Assembly (NCBI RefSeq): GCF_032854445.1
Contig: NC_088307.1
Span: 8,880,017 to 8,944,016, forward strand
Length of the DNA stretch: 64,000 nt
Direction of reading: 5' to 3'
From: Liolophura sinensis
Taxonomy: Eukaryota; Mollusca; Polyplacophora; Chitonida; Chitonidae
Positions within the stretch are counted from its first letter, which is position 1, and the number at the start of each line of letters is the position of its first letter. A model generated the notes under the pieces. It saw nothing but the letters and a program-made list of their open reading frames with translations, was not told the origin of the DNA and ran no database searches. Of the stretch, positions 19,956 through 33,300 are shown one piece after another. Made by a program: the position numbers and the translations under genes.

Positions 19956-20194
19956 TATCATTAGATTCTGCAAGCAAACTTCAAAACACCTTTCTAAAAT
20001 CAATAGAACTTGCAGAAAATGGGCAAGTGAGTCATGGATGAAATTTGTGGTCATTCAGGGTTTGAGAAATCCACTGCTTAATGACAACAAGACCCTGGGA
20101 ATAATGAGAACAGGAGGGGCCGCTACTACAAGCAATTTGGGTAGTATCACGTATTTCAACCCGATGGCCGGAGCGGGACTTGGTGTAGTGCTTA

Positions 20195-20862
20195 TCAAAG
20201 GTGCTTGCCTTTTAACCGCTTGGACACATGGTGTGGCTTCAAATGCTGCCGTCCGCTTCGGGACCGGTAGATCCAGGATCAATCCTTGATCGAGTCACAC
20301 CTAAGACTTTAAAAGTGAAAGTTGTAACTTCCTCGCTTGGCGTTCAGCATGAAGGGGATAGTGCAACGACTGGTTGACCCATATCAGTATAATGGCTCGG
20401 GCGGGGCGGCGTACTTGCCTTCGGTAAGTCGTCTCAGTGAAGCAGCACTAAACAAAAGAGCGGTGGAAATCCGTCCTGCAACAAGGAGGCACATTACACG
20501 TGCATGCACCCTAAGGATTCCTTCGTCGTCATATGACTGAAAAATTGGTGTTACAAGTTAAATGTAACGATCTACACAAACTTAACTTAATCCTTGTAAC
20601 TTACCAGGACTAGAGCTATTCAGCTTAATTGTAACACGTAATCCAGGCTGTAACTGTTTGTCTAACTGTACCTCCTGAAACAACAACAACAACAACTCTC
20701 CCACTTCTGACACCAGTCACCTCAACATATTTATTTATTAATTTCATCAATGTGTAACAATGCACTCGAGATTGTTACATGTATGACGGTGGTCAAGTTT
20801 ATGGGTGGAGGAAAATTGTTGAGTACGACGTTAAATCCCAAGCACTCACTCACTCACTCAAA
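20195..20862 (+). mobile_element. SINE family B, interrupted by an inverted exon-8 copy
   Basis: The body includes GATCGAGTCACACCTAAGAC and GATTCCTTCGTCGTCATATG. The 3' end (TTGAGTACGACGTTAAATCC, then CACTCACTCACTCACTC) resumes only after 264 nt of foreign sequence at 20551-20814. AAAATTG is present on both sides of the insert. The left boundary is approximate. Confidence 0.75.
20551..20814 (-). pseudogene. inverted duplicate of SPOUT1 exon 8 with intron flanks
   Basis: Reverse complement of 17554-17816: SINE-like tail, the GTT repeat, polypyrimidine tract, exon 8 and the start of intron 8. I see only a handful of differences: one conservative V-to-I change in the exon, the exon's last base A to G, and loss of the second GTAAGT. 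Because introns are kept it is a DNA copy, not a retrocopy. A lone exon on the opposite strand cannot be functional as a gene. Confidence 0.93.
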
Positions 20863-21212
20863 TGCTGCCTTGGACAGGAAATTAGATCCTTGCTTGAGGG
20901 ACTTGGGTCGATGACATATGTTTGGCCATTGGCACAGTCTAATGCTTGTTGAAGACCACTTGTCATCCACCGATATGTACCGTAGTAGAGCATCATAAGA
21001 AACAAAAGTGAAATTAGACAATCATGGACGGCCTTCTATTAAGTTTTTCGATAATAGATCTCCTATTAATATATACTGTATTTGTACTTAGTAGTGTTTG
21101 CAAGAAGTAGTCATTGCAAATACGTTTCATAAAATACATCTGCAAAAATTAAGATCTGTTCAGCCTGCAATTTCGCATGTGCCATTTTAAAAGGAGGACA
21201 TTTTATGAGGAT

Positions 21213-21470
21213 CGTTTTGGTGGCCTGATGGTTAGCGCATCCACCTGAGAATCATGAGACTTGGAATCAAACCTGAGTGTTGTCAAACCAAAGGTTTTAG
21301 AAATGGTACCTGTTCCTACCTAGCTTGGTGCTCAGTTCTGAAAGGGTAGAGGAAGAAAGAACTGGTCGCTCTGGTGTAAGTGTAATGTCATGTCTGGTGT
21401 CTTCAGCATGATACTTCCGTGACGGCAGCACATTGGCGGCATGGACTCGCATGTTTCAGAAGCCGACATT
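21213..21470 (+). mobile_element. SINE family B
   Basis: Head TGGTGGCCTGATGGTTAGCG, box-B-like GAATCAAACCTGAGTGT and the middle block CATGTCTGGTGTCTTCAGCA. The 3' end is missing or diverged. Confidence 0.72.
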
Positions 21471-21588
21471 TGAGTGCTGAGTTTTATATACTCAACAAAA
21501 ATATAAATGCTTGAAGCTGTGCTCACACTGAATGTTTTGTATAAAGTATTCCATGGAACAGCTGAACACATGATGGAAACTTGTACTC

Positions 21589-21619
21589 CCCCCTAGTATA
21601 TTATTAATATACTAGGGGG
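21589..21619. other. perfect 14-bp hairpin with 3-nt loop
   Basis: CCCCCTAGTATATT, loop ATT, then AATATACTAGGGGG. It lies between repeats with no gene nearby; it may be the centre of a collapsed inverted-repeat element. Confidence 0.9.
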
Positions 21620-22129
21620 AATATAGACTGCACCTTAACATAAAACTTAATACTACTGAAATATCTGCCAAAAAAGTCAGATTTCCCCTTTTTAATAGGA
21701 CAGTCATTTCTGCTTGAAAAAATGCTAAGAAGCGCATGAAGTGTATTGGCTTCTGTGAAACATGTTTTGCATGTATATCGTATTTAGCGTACAGGATGCA
21801 AACGTTAATTTTAAGGGTACGGTATTCCAAGACTGTTAATGCAACCAAATAAATGTTATACATGGATATCATAATGTAGCAGTTCAAACTGCATAAACTG
21901 AACTTTGTTATTTACACATTAAATCGTCATTAACGAGGAAATCATCAGGTATATTCTGAACACCACATTGTGTGCAATACTTTTCGAAAAGGAGCTTGTA
22001 GAAAATTTTTGTTTTCATTGTATAGCCATATAAACTCTCTTATATCTTCTCTTTTTGGGATATCAAACACTTTTGGCCTATGTATTTCCTGATAATTTCA
22101 CTTTTTTATGGCCAAGTAGAGTATGTAGA

Positions 22130-22420
22130 AAAGTTATCTCCCCCTTGACAATTCCAAACCGAAAGTAAATGCGCTACATTGTGATTGGCCAAAACTTGTG
22201 GCTTCTTTCATTTAGCTTTGTATAGCGACGCATGCGTGGTGATTGTTAGTGCGGACAGTGGCGGTTTCAGTAGCAGGGGTAAGTGATTAGATAGTTGCGG
22301 AATGTAACTCTCGGTATATTGTGTTTGTCGATGCAGAGAGTGGCACTGCGTAACTAAGAAAGTATTAGCTACGTTGTCGACTGGTCGCGTTAGGAATTCA
22401 AGATCTTGATACATACAAGC
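22130..22420 (+). promoter_or_regulatory. promoter-like or 5'-exon-like stretch, no gene assigned
   Basis: Relatively CpG-rich with an ATTGGCC (inverted CCAAT, about 22183), GCATGCGT and a good donor-like GGGGTAAGTG near 22276. It starts with TTATCTCCCCCTTG, a phrase common in mollusc interspersed repeats. No downstream coding exon could be tied to it. Confidence 0.25.
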
Positions 22421-23337
22421 CAGATGAAAAGGTCACAATTGTGTGTTGACGAGAACCTGAAGATGAGATAGAAAATTTCATTGAAAGTAAGACTCGATAG
22501 ATGATGATTGTTGTGTATATTGTGCGTAAAATTGTAACAGTTGTCGTACTGTTTTGATTGTGAGAGTGTTTCTTTCTTCTTGCCATTCCCTCCCCCCCCC
22601 CCCCCAAAACTTGCTGTGAGGTGATGTCGCTACCTTTCATATCCGATATTCCACAGCCGAGTCTATATATAGAATTGCGTCACCACCACTACACATAGCC
22701 GACTTCTTCTTAGAAGCCATGTAAATGTGGGACTAGCCCAAGTGTGTATAGTAGGTTACTCGAGCGCACTGATTTTCCTTACTATTTAAGTCGTAAATTT
22801 GTTAAATTCAACCTCAAAAATACATATGCCTAAACTTTCACGTGGTTTGATGCCATACCACCACATGCAGTTTGCTCTTTTCTCTACAACATATCAAAAA
22901 ATCAACCCAGCATGACCACCGTTTTTTTTTAGCTTTGCTGGAAGTGAAGTCATAGCATTTTTTTACCTTGATAACCTCAAGAGTTGGGTGGGGTTGGGGT
23001 GAAGTAACATGGGAAAAAAAAAGGTCTATTCAAAAGAGACAAAATTCTGATATATTTTAATTAGGTTCAAATGAACGGTGCTGAAATTTACCTTGCGTCA
23101 ACAACCTAAAATTTCTGTGTGGCAGTATTACCCATGCAATCAGTGCTCCTTCACTCCTCAGTTCGGAGGCAAATGTAGGACCCAGTCGCTTGAATTGGGC
23201 ATGTGTAACCTTTGTGTACCTCGCAAAACTGAAAGATTTTGCTGTTTTTCGGTTTTCATGTGGCTACGTTGTTCTGGATTACGCCGATTGTTAACAAGCT
23301 CCACTGACATGAATGCTTTTAAAAAAGTAGAAGGGGG
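22421..23337. other. no gene seen
   Basis: Contains a poly-C run (about 22590-22605), a TATA-like CTATATATAG near 22664 and scattered short homopolymers. Open frames are short and unrecognised. Confidence 0.4.
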
Positions 23338-23611
23338 CCTCCGTGGCTCAGTTGGTTAGCGCGTTAGTGCAGCTTAATGACCCAAGAGCCTCTCACCAAT
23401 GCGGTTGCTGTGAGTTCAAGTCCAGCTCATGCTGGCTTCCTCTCCGGCCATATGTGGGAAGGTCTGTCAACAACCTGCAGATGGTCGTGGGTTTCCTCCA
23501 GGTGCTGCCAGGTTTCCACCCACCATAATGCTGGCTGCCCTCGTATAAGTGAAATATTCTTGAGTACGGCGTAAAACACCAGTCAAATAAATAATAAATA
23601 AATAAAAAAAG
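23338..23611 (+). mobile_element. SINE family A, best-preserved full copy
   Basis: Clear tRNA-like head GGCCTCCGTGGCTCAGTTGG with TTAGCGCG, box B GTGAGTTCAAGTCCAGC, conserved core CATGTGGGAAGGTCT equivalent, and the 3' end TATTCTTGAGTACGGCGTAA with an AAATAAATAATAAATAAA tail. It serves here as the reference for the family. Confidence 0.9.
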
Positions 23612-23866
23612 TAGGAGGACTTAATTAAAACATTTGCAGCCACAAGGTACGTATTCAAGTTTTTACTTAGACTTGATTGAAGGTTAGTTCAGTTGTTGTA
23701 TGTTGTACGCTGTGCTATGCCATGTCTGCGTATTTATTCCCATCTCGCCCATAAAATATCACATTTTCATTACTCTAACACAACATTAGATGACTACTAC
23801 AGGGTTTATTGCACTGAAAACAATATTTGGAATAACAGCTAGTGTAACCACTTCTTTAATTCAAAT

Positions 23867-23987
23867 AATACTGTGCCATTGAAGGAAACTTAATGAACAA
23901 TACTGTGTCATTAAAGGAAACTTAATGAACAATACTGTGTCATTAAAGGAAACTTAATGAACAATACTGTCATTAAAGGAAACTTTA
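23867..23987 (+). repeat. short tandem repeat, about 32-nt unit, four copies
   Basis: Unit AATACTGTGTCATTAAAGGA followed by AACTTAATGAAC. The last copy lacks two bases (ACTGTCATT). Confidence 0.9.
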
Positions 23988-25289
23988 TAAACATTTTTCA
24001 AAAAAATTTTATCTTTTGAAAAATGATTTTTGTTTTAGTAAGTTCATACATGCACACGCATTCATGAATGTAATGTTTCTACTCTGTAGTGAGTTTTTGC
24101 TCTTAAAACAGAAAGTTTACAGTTCAAATCCAGCTCACATGCTTTTTTCATGATACCTGAGGAAAACACATTTGAGGTTTTTCATAAGTACATGTACGTG
24201 TTGAACTAGGGAGAAGTAAAAATTGATTTTTCATTTGAAATGTGACATATTATGGAGCATAGTGTGACATAATATGGCATTGTTTATCATCACATGACAT
24301 GTATACTAATGTAGTAAATTAGTCACAAACAGGCCAAGGGCACTCACAGGCTCAGTGAGCTAAAGTGTTGGTCTTACCACATCATAGTTTACTCTGGTCA
24401 CCAATATCAGAGGTCACATGCTTTTACTGTCTTTATTCTTTTTCTTTTTTTTTATCGTATATTTTAGAATTTTGCTCATTAAATGTTATCGTTTATTTAT
24501 TTTAGAATTATACCACTATAATTACTTTGTGCCGAATGTATGTTAATTGAGGCAGGGTTAGAGATACATGTAATGTTTATACTTCCGACCTTTTGGAGTG
24601 TTGTCTGAGCTAAACCTTTGCTGTGGTGAGACATATTGTATTTGAGGTTGTTGTAAAAATCTTCTTTCTTGGGGGTAACTGAACCCGATGAGTAAAAATA
24701 AATAAATTGTTCTTCTTTATTAATTCTTATTAATTTTAAATTCATTAAAAATTAATACTTGGATGGTTTCACAAAGTGGAGTGCATAATGCTATTATCTA
24801 GTGTTTGAGTTAATTGAAGCAGTTACATACCAAAGTAGACCTATGTGTGCTAGCGAGCTACATGGTGGGAAATAGAAAGTTCTCCAACATAACCGAATTA
24901 CATGTGGCTTACATGTTATGTACATGTAAAGATGCATTTCAGTCGGCCTCACTCAGATCTAGTCTATACTTGAAAAGGAGAATTAGAAATATAGCTGTAC
25001 AAGTACATGTATGTGTAAGTAAATGTTTTCTATAAACATGAATGGACTAAATTTATATGTTTCAGCTGTAGCTAACTGATGTATAAAGTTATCTGTTTAT
25101 TTCTTATTTATTCTTATTTCTTATTTATTTAATAGCTGAGTTCTTCACTAAATGCTTGGATTATTACAGTTGAAATCCTCATGGGAAGTGTCATGTATGA
25201 CATCATCAGCTTATTCATCCTCACAGTAAAACCTCACCATAATGATCAAGTAATAACAATGATCAAGGCCTCCATCAATTGTGTGATAC
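23988..25289. other. no gene seen
   Basis: AT-rich. Two weak tRNA/SINE-like boxes occur (AGTTCAAATCCAGCTC near 24121; GGCTCAGTGAGCTAAAGTG near 24350), but no full element can be followed. Direct lead-in to the satellite array. Confidence 0.4.
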
Positions 25290-26538
25290 AGAAGCAGTTA
25301 TAATGTGAGGCAGGTGTGGGATAAGAAACCAAGTATAGTCTGAGGGTTGTGATAAAACAATTATAGCCTGATGAGTGTGATAAGAAAACAGTTAGTCTGA
25401 GAGTGTGATAATAAAACTATTATAGTCTGAGGGTGTTTGAACAAACAATTATAGTCTGAGGGTTGTGATAAAACACTTATAGTCTGAGAGTGTGATAATA
25501 AAACAATTATAGTCTGAGGTGTTTGAGGAAACAATTATAGTCTAAGGGTTGTGATAAAACAATTATAGTCTGATGAGTGTGATAAGAAAACAGTTAGTCT
25601 GAGAGTGTGATAAAAAAACAATTATAGTCTGAGGGTGTTTGAAGAAACAATTATAGTCTAAGGGTTGTGATAAAACAATTTTAGTCTGATGAGTGTGATA
25701 GGAAAACAGTTAGTCTGAGAGTGTGATAAGAAAACAATTATAGTCTGAGGTGTTTGAAGAAACAGTTATAGTCTGAGGGTTGTGATAAAACAATTATAGT
25801 CTGATGAGTGTGATAAGAAAACAGTCTGAGAGTGTGATAAGAAAACATTTAGTCTGAGAGTGTGATAAGAAAACTGTTATAGTCTGAGGGTGTTTGAAGA
25901 AACAATTATAGCCTGATGAGTGTGTTAAAAAAACAGTTAGTCTGAGAGTGTGATAAGAAAACAATTATAGTCTGAGGTGTTTGAAGAAACATTTATAGTC
26001 TGAGGGTTGTAATAAAACAATTATAGTCTGATGAGTGATAAGAAAACAGTCTGAGAGGGTGATAAGAAAACATTTAGTCTGAGAATGTGATAAGAAAACT
26101 ATTATAGTCTGAGGGTGTTTTGAAGAAAAAATTATAGCCTGATGAGTGTGATAAGAGAACAGTTAGTCTGAGAGTGTGAAAAGAAAACAATTATAGTCTG
26201 AGATGTTTGACGAAACAATTATAGCCTAAGGGTTGTGATAAAACAATTATAGTCTGAGGTGTTTGACGAAACAATTATAGTCTGAGGGTTGTGATAAAAC
26301 AGTTATAGTCTGATGAGTGTGATAAGAAAACAGTTAGTCTGAGAGTGTGATAAGAAAACAAGTATAGTCTGAGGTGTTTGAGGAAACAATTATAGTCTGA
26401 GGGTTGTGATGTAACAGTTATAGCCTGATGAGTGTGATAAGAAAACAGTTAGTCTGATAAGTGTGATAAGAAACCAATTATAGTCTGAGGTGTTTGAAAA
26501 AACAGTTATAGTCTGAGGGTTGTGATCTAACAATTATA

Positions 26539-26572
26539 CAGACTAACTGTTTTCTTATCACACCCATCAGGC
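26539..26572 (-). repeat. inverted monomer inside the satellite, copy 1
   Basis: CAGACTAACTGTTTTCTTAT onward is the reverse complement of an array monomer of the GCCTGATGGGTGTGATAAG type. Same-orientation monomers lie on both sides. Confidence 0.93.
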
Positions 26573-28539
26573 ACCCATGAGAGTGTGATAAGAAAACTAT
26601 TATAGTCTGAGGGTGTTTTGAAGAAACAATTATACCCTGATGAGTGTGATAAGAGAACAGTTAGTCTGAGAGTGTGATAAGAAAACAAATTATAGTCTGA
26701 GGTGTTTGAGGAAACAATTATAGCCTGATGAGTGGGATAAGAAAACAGTTAGTCTGAGAGTGTGATAAGAAAACAATTATAGTCTGAGGTGTTTGAGGAA
26801 ACAATTATAGCCTGATGAGTGTGATAAGAAAACAGTTAGTCTGAGAGCGTGATAAGAAAACAATTATAATCTGAGGTGTTTGAGGAAACAATTATAGTCT
26901 AAGGGTTGTGATAAAACAGTCTGATGAGACAATTAAAAAACAATTATAACCTGATGACTGTGATAAGAAAACAGTTAGTCTGATAAGTGTAATAAGAAAA
27001 CAATTATAGTCTGAGGTGTTTGAAGAAACAGTTATAGTCTGAGGGTTGTGATCTAACAATTATAGTCTGATGAGTGATAAGAAAACTGTCTAAAAGGGTG
27101 ATAAGAGAACAGTTAGTCTGAGAGTGTGATAAGAAAACAATTATAGTCTGAGGTGTTTTAGGAAACAATTATAGTCTAAGGGTTGTGATAAAACAATTAT
27201 AGTCTGATGAGTGTGATAAGAGAACAGTTAGTCTGAGAGTGTGACAAGAAAACAATTATAGTCTGAGGTGTTTGAAGAAACAATTATAGTCTAAGGGTTG
27301 TGATAAAACAATTGTAGTCTGATGAGTGTGACAAGACAACAGTTAGTCTGAAAGTGTGATAAGAAAACAATTATAGTCTGAGGTGTTTGAAGAAACATTT
27401 ATAGTCTGAGGGTTGTGATAAAACAATTATAGTCTGATGAGTGATAAGAAAACAGTCTGAGAGTGTGATAAGAAAACATTTAATCTGAGAGTGTGATAAG
27501 AAAACAATTATAGTCTGAGGTGTTTGAAGAAACAATTATAGTCTAAGGGTTGTGATAAAACAATTATAGTCTGATGAGTGTGATAAGAAAACAGTTAGTC
27601 TGAGAGTGTGATAAAAAAAACAATTATAGTCTGAGGGTGTTTGAAGAAACAATTATAGTCTAAGGGTTGTGATAAAACAATTTTAGTCTGATGAGTGTGA
27701 TAAGAAAACAGTTAGTCTGAGAGTGTGATAAGAAAACAATTATAGTCTGAGGTGTTTGAAGAAACAGTTATAGTCTGAGGGTTGTGATAAAACAATTATA
27801 GTCTGATGAGTGTGATAAGAAAACAGTCTGAGAGTGTGATAAGAAAACATTTAGTCTGAGAGTGTGATAAGAAAACTGTTATAGTCTGAGGGTGTTTGAA
27901 GAAACAATTATAGCCTGATGAGTGTGTTAAAAAAACAGTTAGTCTGAGAGTGTGATAGGAAAACAATTATAGTCTGAGGTGTTTGAAGAAACATTTATAG
28001 TCTGAGGTTGTGATAAAAGAGTTATAGTCTGATGAGTGATAAGAAAACAGTCTGAGAGGGTGATAAGAAAACATTTAGTCTGAGAATGTGATAAGAAAAC
28101 TATTATAGTCTGACGGTGTTTTGAAGAAAAAATTATAGCCTGATGAGTGTGATAAGAGAACAGTTAGTCTGAGAGTGTGAAAAGAAAACAATTATAGTCT
28201 GAGATGTTTGACGAAACAATTATAGCCTAAGGGTTGTGATAAAACAATTATAGTCTGAGGTGTTTGACGAAACAATTATAGTCTGAGGGTTGTGATAAAA
28301 CAGTTATAGTCTGATGAGTGTGATAAGAAAACAGTTAGTCTGAGAGTGTTATAAGAAAACAAGTATAGTCTGAGGTGTTTGAGGAAACAATTATAGTCTG
28401 AGGGTTGTGATGTAACAGTTATAGCCTGATGAGTGTGATAAGAAAACAGTTAGTCTGATAAGTGTGATAAGAAACCAATTATAGTCTGAGGTGTTTGAAA
28501 AAACAGTTATAGTCTGAGGGTTGTGATCTAACAATTATA

Positions 28540-28573
28540 CAGACTAACTGTTTTCTTATCACACCCATCAGGC
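28540..28573 (-). repeat. inverted monomer inside the satellite, copy 2
   Basis: Same 34-nt inverted segment, 2001 nt after copy 1. Confidence 0.93.
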
Positions 28574-30288
28574 ACCCATGAGAGTGTGATAAGAAAACTA
28601 TTATAGTCTGAGGGTGTTTTGAAGAAACAATTATACCCTGATGAGTGTGATAAGAGAACAGTTAGTCTGAGAGTGTGATAAGAAAACAAATTATAGTCTG
28701 AGGTGTTTGAGAAAACAATTATAGCCTGATGAGTGGGATAAGAAAACAGTTAGTCTGAGAGTGTGATAAGAAAACAATTATAGTCTGAGGTGTTTGAGGA
28801 AACAATTATAGCCTGATGAGTGTGATAAGAAAACAGTTAGTCTGAGAGCGTGATAAGAAAACAATTATAATCTGAGGTGTTTGAGGAAACAATTATAGTC
28901 TAAGGGTTGTGATAAAACAGTCTGATGAGACAATTAAAAAACAATTATAACCTGATGAGTGTGATAAGAAAACAGTTAGTCTGATAAGTGTAATAAGAAA
29001 ACAATTATAGTCTGAGGTGTTTGAAGAAACAGTTATAGTCTGAGGGTTGTGATCTAACAATTATAGTCTGATGAGTGATAAGAAAACTGTCTAAAAGGGT
29101 GATAAGAGAACAGTTAGTCTGAGAGTGTGATAAGAAAACAATTATAGTCTGAGGTGTTTTAGGAAACAATTATAGTCTAAGGGTTGTGATAAAACAATTA
29201 TAGTCTGATGAGTGTGATAAGAGAACAGTTAGTCTGAGAGTGTGACAAGAAAACAATTATAGTCTGAGGTGTTTGAAGAAACAATTATAGTCTAAGGGTT
29301 GTGATAAAACAATTATAGTCTGATGAGTGTGATAAGAAAACAGTTAGTCTGAGAGTGTGATAAAAAAAACAATTATAGTCTGAGGGTGTTTGAAGAAACA
29401 ATTATAGTCTAAGGGTTGTGATAAAACAATTTTAGTCTGATGAGTGTGATAAGAAAACAGTTAGTCTGAGAGTGTGATAAGAAAACAATTATAGTCTGAG
29501 GTGTTTGAAGAAACAGTTATAGTCTGAGGGTTGTGATAAAACAATTATAGTCTGATGAGTGTGATAAGAAAACAGTCTGAGAGTGTGATAAGAAAACATT
29601 TAGTCTGAGAGTGTGATAAGAAAACTGTTATAGTCTGAGGGTGTTTGAAGAAACAATTATAGCCTGATGAGTGTGTTAAAAAAACAGTTAGTCTGAGAGT
29701 GTGATAGGAAAACAATTATAGTCTGAGGTGTTTGAAGAAACATTTATAGTCTGAGGTTGTGATAAAAGAGTTATAGTCTGATGAGTGATAAGAAAACAGT
29801 CTGAGAGGGTGATAAGAAAACATTTAGTCTGAGAATGTGATAAGAAAACTATTATAGTCTGACGGTGTTTTGAAGAAAAAATTATAGCCTGATGAGTGTG
29901 ATAAGAGAACAGTTAGTCTGAGAGTGTGAAAAGAAAACAATTATAGTCTGAGATGTTTGACGAAACAATTATAGCCTAAGGGTTGTGATAAAACAATTAT
30001 AGTCTGAGGTGTTTGACGAAACAATTATAGTCTGAGGGTTGTGATAAAACAGTTATAGTCTGATGAGTGTGATAAGAAAACAGTTAGTCTGAGAGTGTTA
30101 TAAGAAAACAAGTATAGTCTGAGGTGTTTGAGGAAACAATTATAGTCTGAGGGTTGTGATGTAACAGTTATAGCCTGATGAGTGTGATAAGAAAACAGTT
30201 AGTCTGATAAGTGTGATAAGAAACCAATTATAGTCTGAGGTGTTTGAAAAAACAGTTATAGTCTGAGGGTTGTGATCTAACAATTATA

Positions 30289-30322
30289 CAGACTAACTGT
30301 TTTCTTATCACACCCATCAGGC
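30289..30322 (-). repeat. inverted monomer inside the satellite, copy 3
   Basis: Same 34-nt inverted segment, 1749 nt after copy 2; it marks the third higher-order unit. Confidence 0.93.
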
Positions 30323-33300
30323 ACCCATGAGAGTGTGATAAGAAAACTATTATAGTCTGAGGGTGTTTTGAAGAAACAATTATACCCTGATGAGTGTGAT
30401 AAGAGAACAGTTAGTCTGAGAGTGTGATAAGAAAACAAATTATAGTCTGAGGTGTTTGAGAAAACAATTATAGCCTGATGAGTGGGATAAGAAAACAGTT
30501 AGTCTGAGAGTGTGATAAGAAAACAATTATAGTCTGAGGTGTTTGAGGAAACAATTATAGCCTGATGAGTGTGATAAGAAAACAGTTAGTCTGAGAGCGT
30601 GATAAGAAAACAATTATAATCTGAGGTGTTTGAGGAAACAATTATAGTCTAAGGGTTGTGATAAAACAGTCTGATGAGACAATTAAAAAACAATTATAAC
30701 CTGATGAGTGTGATAAGAAAACAGTTAGTCTGATAAGTGTAATAAGAAAACAATTATAGTCTGAGGTGTTTGAAGAAACAGTTATAGTCTGAGGGTTGTG
30801 ATCTAACAATTATAGTCTGATGAGTGATAAGAAAACTGTCTAAAAGGGTGATAAGAGAACAGTTAGTCTGAGAGTGTGATAAGAAAACAATTATAGTCTG
30901 AGGTGTTTTAGGAAACAATTATAGTCTAAGGGTTGTGATAAAACAATTATAGTCTGATGAGTGTGATAAGAGAACAGTTAGTCTGAGAGTGTGACAAGAA
31001 AACAATTATAGTCTGAGGTGTTTGAAGAAACAATTATAGTCTAAGGGTTGTGATAAAACAATTGTAGTCTGATGAGTGTGATAAGACAACAGTTAGTCTG
31101 AAAGTGTGATAAGAAAACAATTATAGTCTGAGGTGTTTGAAGAAACATTTATAGTCTGAGGGTTGTGATAAAACAATTATAGTCTGATGAGTGATAAGAA
31201 AACAGTCTGAGAGTGTGATAAGAAAACATTTAATCTGAGAGTGTGATAAGAAAACAAGTATAGTCTGAGGGTGTTTGAAGAAACATTTATAGTCTGAGGG
31301 TTGTGATAAAACAATCATAGTCTGATGAGTGATAAGAAAACAGTCTGAGAGTGTGATAAGAAAACATTTAGTCTGAGAGTGTGATAAGAAAACTTATAGT
31401 CTGAGGTGTTTGAGGAAACAATTATAGTCTAAGGGTTGTGATAAAACAATTATAGTCTGATGAGTGTGATAAGAGAACAGTTAGTCTGACAGTGTGATAA
31501 AAAACAATTATAGTCTGAGGTGTTTTAGGAAACAATTATAGTCTGAGGGTTGTGATAAAACAATTATGGTCTGATGAGTGTGATAAGCAAACAATTATAG
31601 TCTGAGGTGTTGAGGAAACAATTATAGTCTAAGGGTTGTGATAAAACAGTCTGATGAGACAATTAAAAAACAATTATAACCTGATGAGTGTGATAAGAAA
31701 ACAGTTAGTCTGATAAGTGTAATAAGAAAACAATTATAGTCTGAGGTGTTTGAAGAAACAGTTATAGTCTGAGGGTTGTGATCTAACAATTATAGTCTGA
31801 TGAGTGATAAGAAAACTGTCTAAAAGGGTGATAAGAGAACAGTTAGTCTGAGAGTGTGATAAGAAAACAATTATAGTCTGAGGTGTTTTAGGAAACAATT
31901 ATAGTCTAAGGGTTGTGATAAAACAATTATAGTCTGATGAGTGTGATAAGAGAACAGTTAGTCTGAGAGTGTGATAAGAAAACAATTATAGTCTGAGGTG
32001 TTTGAAGAAACAGTTATAGTCTGAGGGTTGTGATCTATCAATTATAGTCTGATGAGTGATAAGAAAACTGTCTAAAAGGGTGATAAGAGAACAGTTAGTC
32101 TGAGAGTGTGATAAGAAAACAATTATAGTCTGAGGTGTTTTAGGAAACAATTATAGTCTAAGGGTTGTGATAAAACAATTATAGTCTGATGAGTGTGATA
32201 AGAGAACAGTTAGTCTGAGAGTGTGACAAGAAAACAATTATAGTCTGAGGTGTTTAAGAAACAATTATAGTCTAAGGGTTGTGATAAAACAATTGTAGTC
32301 TGATGAGTGTGATAAGACAACAGTTAGTCTGAAAGTGTGATAAGAAAACAATTATAGTCTGAGGTGTTTGAAGAAACATTTATAGTCTGAGGGTTGTGAT
32401 AAAACAATTATAGTCTGATGAGTGATAAGAAAACAGTCTGAGAGTGTGATAAGAAAACATTTAATCTGAGAGTGTGATAAGAAAACAAGTATAGTCTGAG
32501 GTGTTTGAAGAAACATTTATAGTCTGAGGGTTGTGATAAAACAATTATAGTCTGATGAGTGTGATAAGGGAACAGTTAGTCTGACAGTGTGATAAAAAAC
32601 AATTATAGTCTGAGGTGTTTGAGGAAACAATTATAGTCTGAGGGTTGTGATAAAACAATTATGGTCTGATGAGTGTGATAAGAAAACAATTATAGTCTGA
32701 GGTGTTGAGGAAAGAATTATAGTCTAAGGGTTGTGATAAAACAGTCTGATGAGACAATTAAAAAACAATTATAACCTGATGAGTGTGATAAGAAAACAGT
32801 TAGTCTGATAAGTGTAATAAGAAAACAATTATAGTCTGAGGTGTTTGAAGAAACAGTTATAGTCTGAGGGTGGTGGTCTAACAATTATAGTCTGATGAGT
32901 GATAAGAAAACTGTCTAAAAGGGTGATAAGAGAACAGTTAGTCTGAGAGTGTGATAAGAAAACAATTATAGTCTGAGGTGTTTTAGGAAACAATTATAGT
33001 CTAAGGGTTGTGATAAAACAATTATAGTCTGATGAGTGTGATAAGAGAACAGTTAGTCTGGGAGTGTGGTCAGAAAACAATTATATTCTGAGGGTTGTGA
33101 TAAAACAATTATAGTCTGATGAGTGTGGTAAGAGAACAGTTAGTCTGAGAGTGTGATAAGAAAACAATTATAGTCTGAGGTGTTTGAAGAAACATTTATA
33201 GTCTGAGGGTTGTGATAAAACAATTATAGTCTGATGAGTGATAAGAAAACAGTCTGAGAGTGTGATAAGAAAACATTTAATCTGAGAGTGTGATAAGAAA

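Noticed and set aside
22130-22420. First exon of a second host gene
   Set aside because: Promoter-like motifs and a donor exist, but no downstream exon could be recognised, so it is listed only as a weak regulatory candidate.
23338-23420. Candidate tRNA gene
   Set aside because: The boxes A and B are there, but no cloverleaf closes; the sequence continues into the SINE body.
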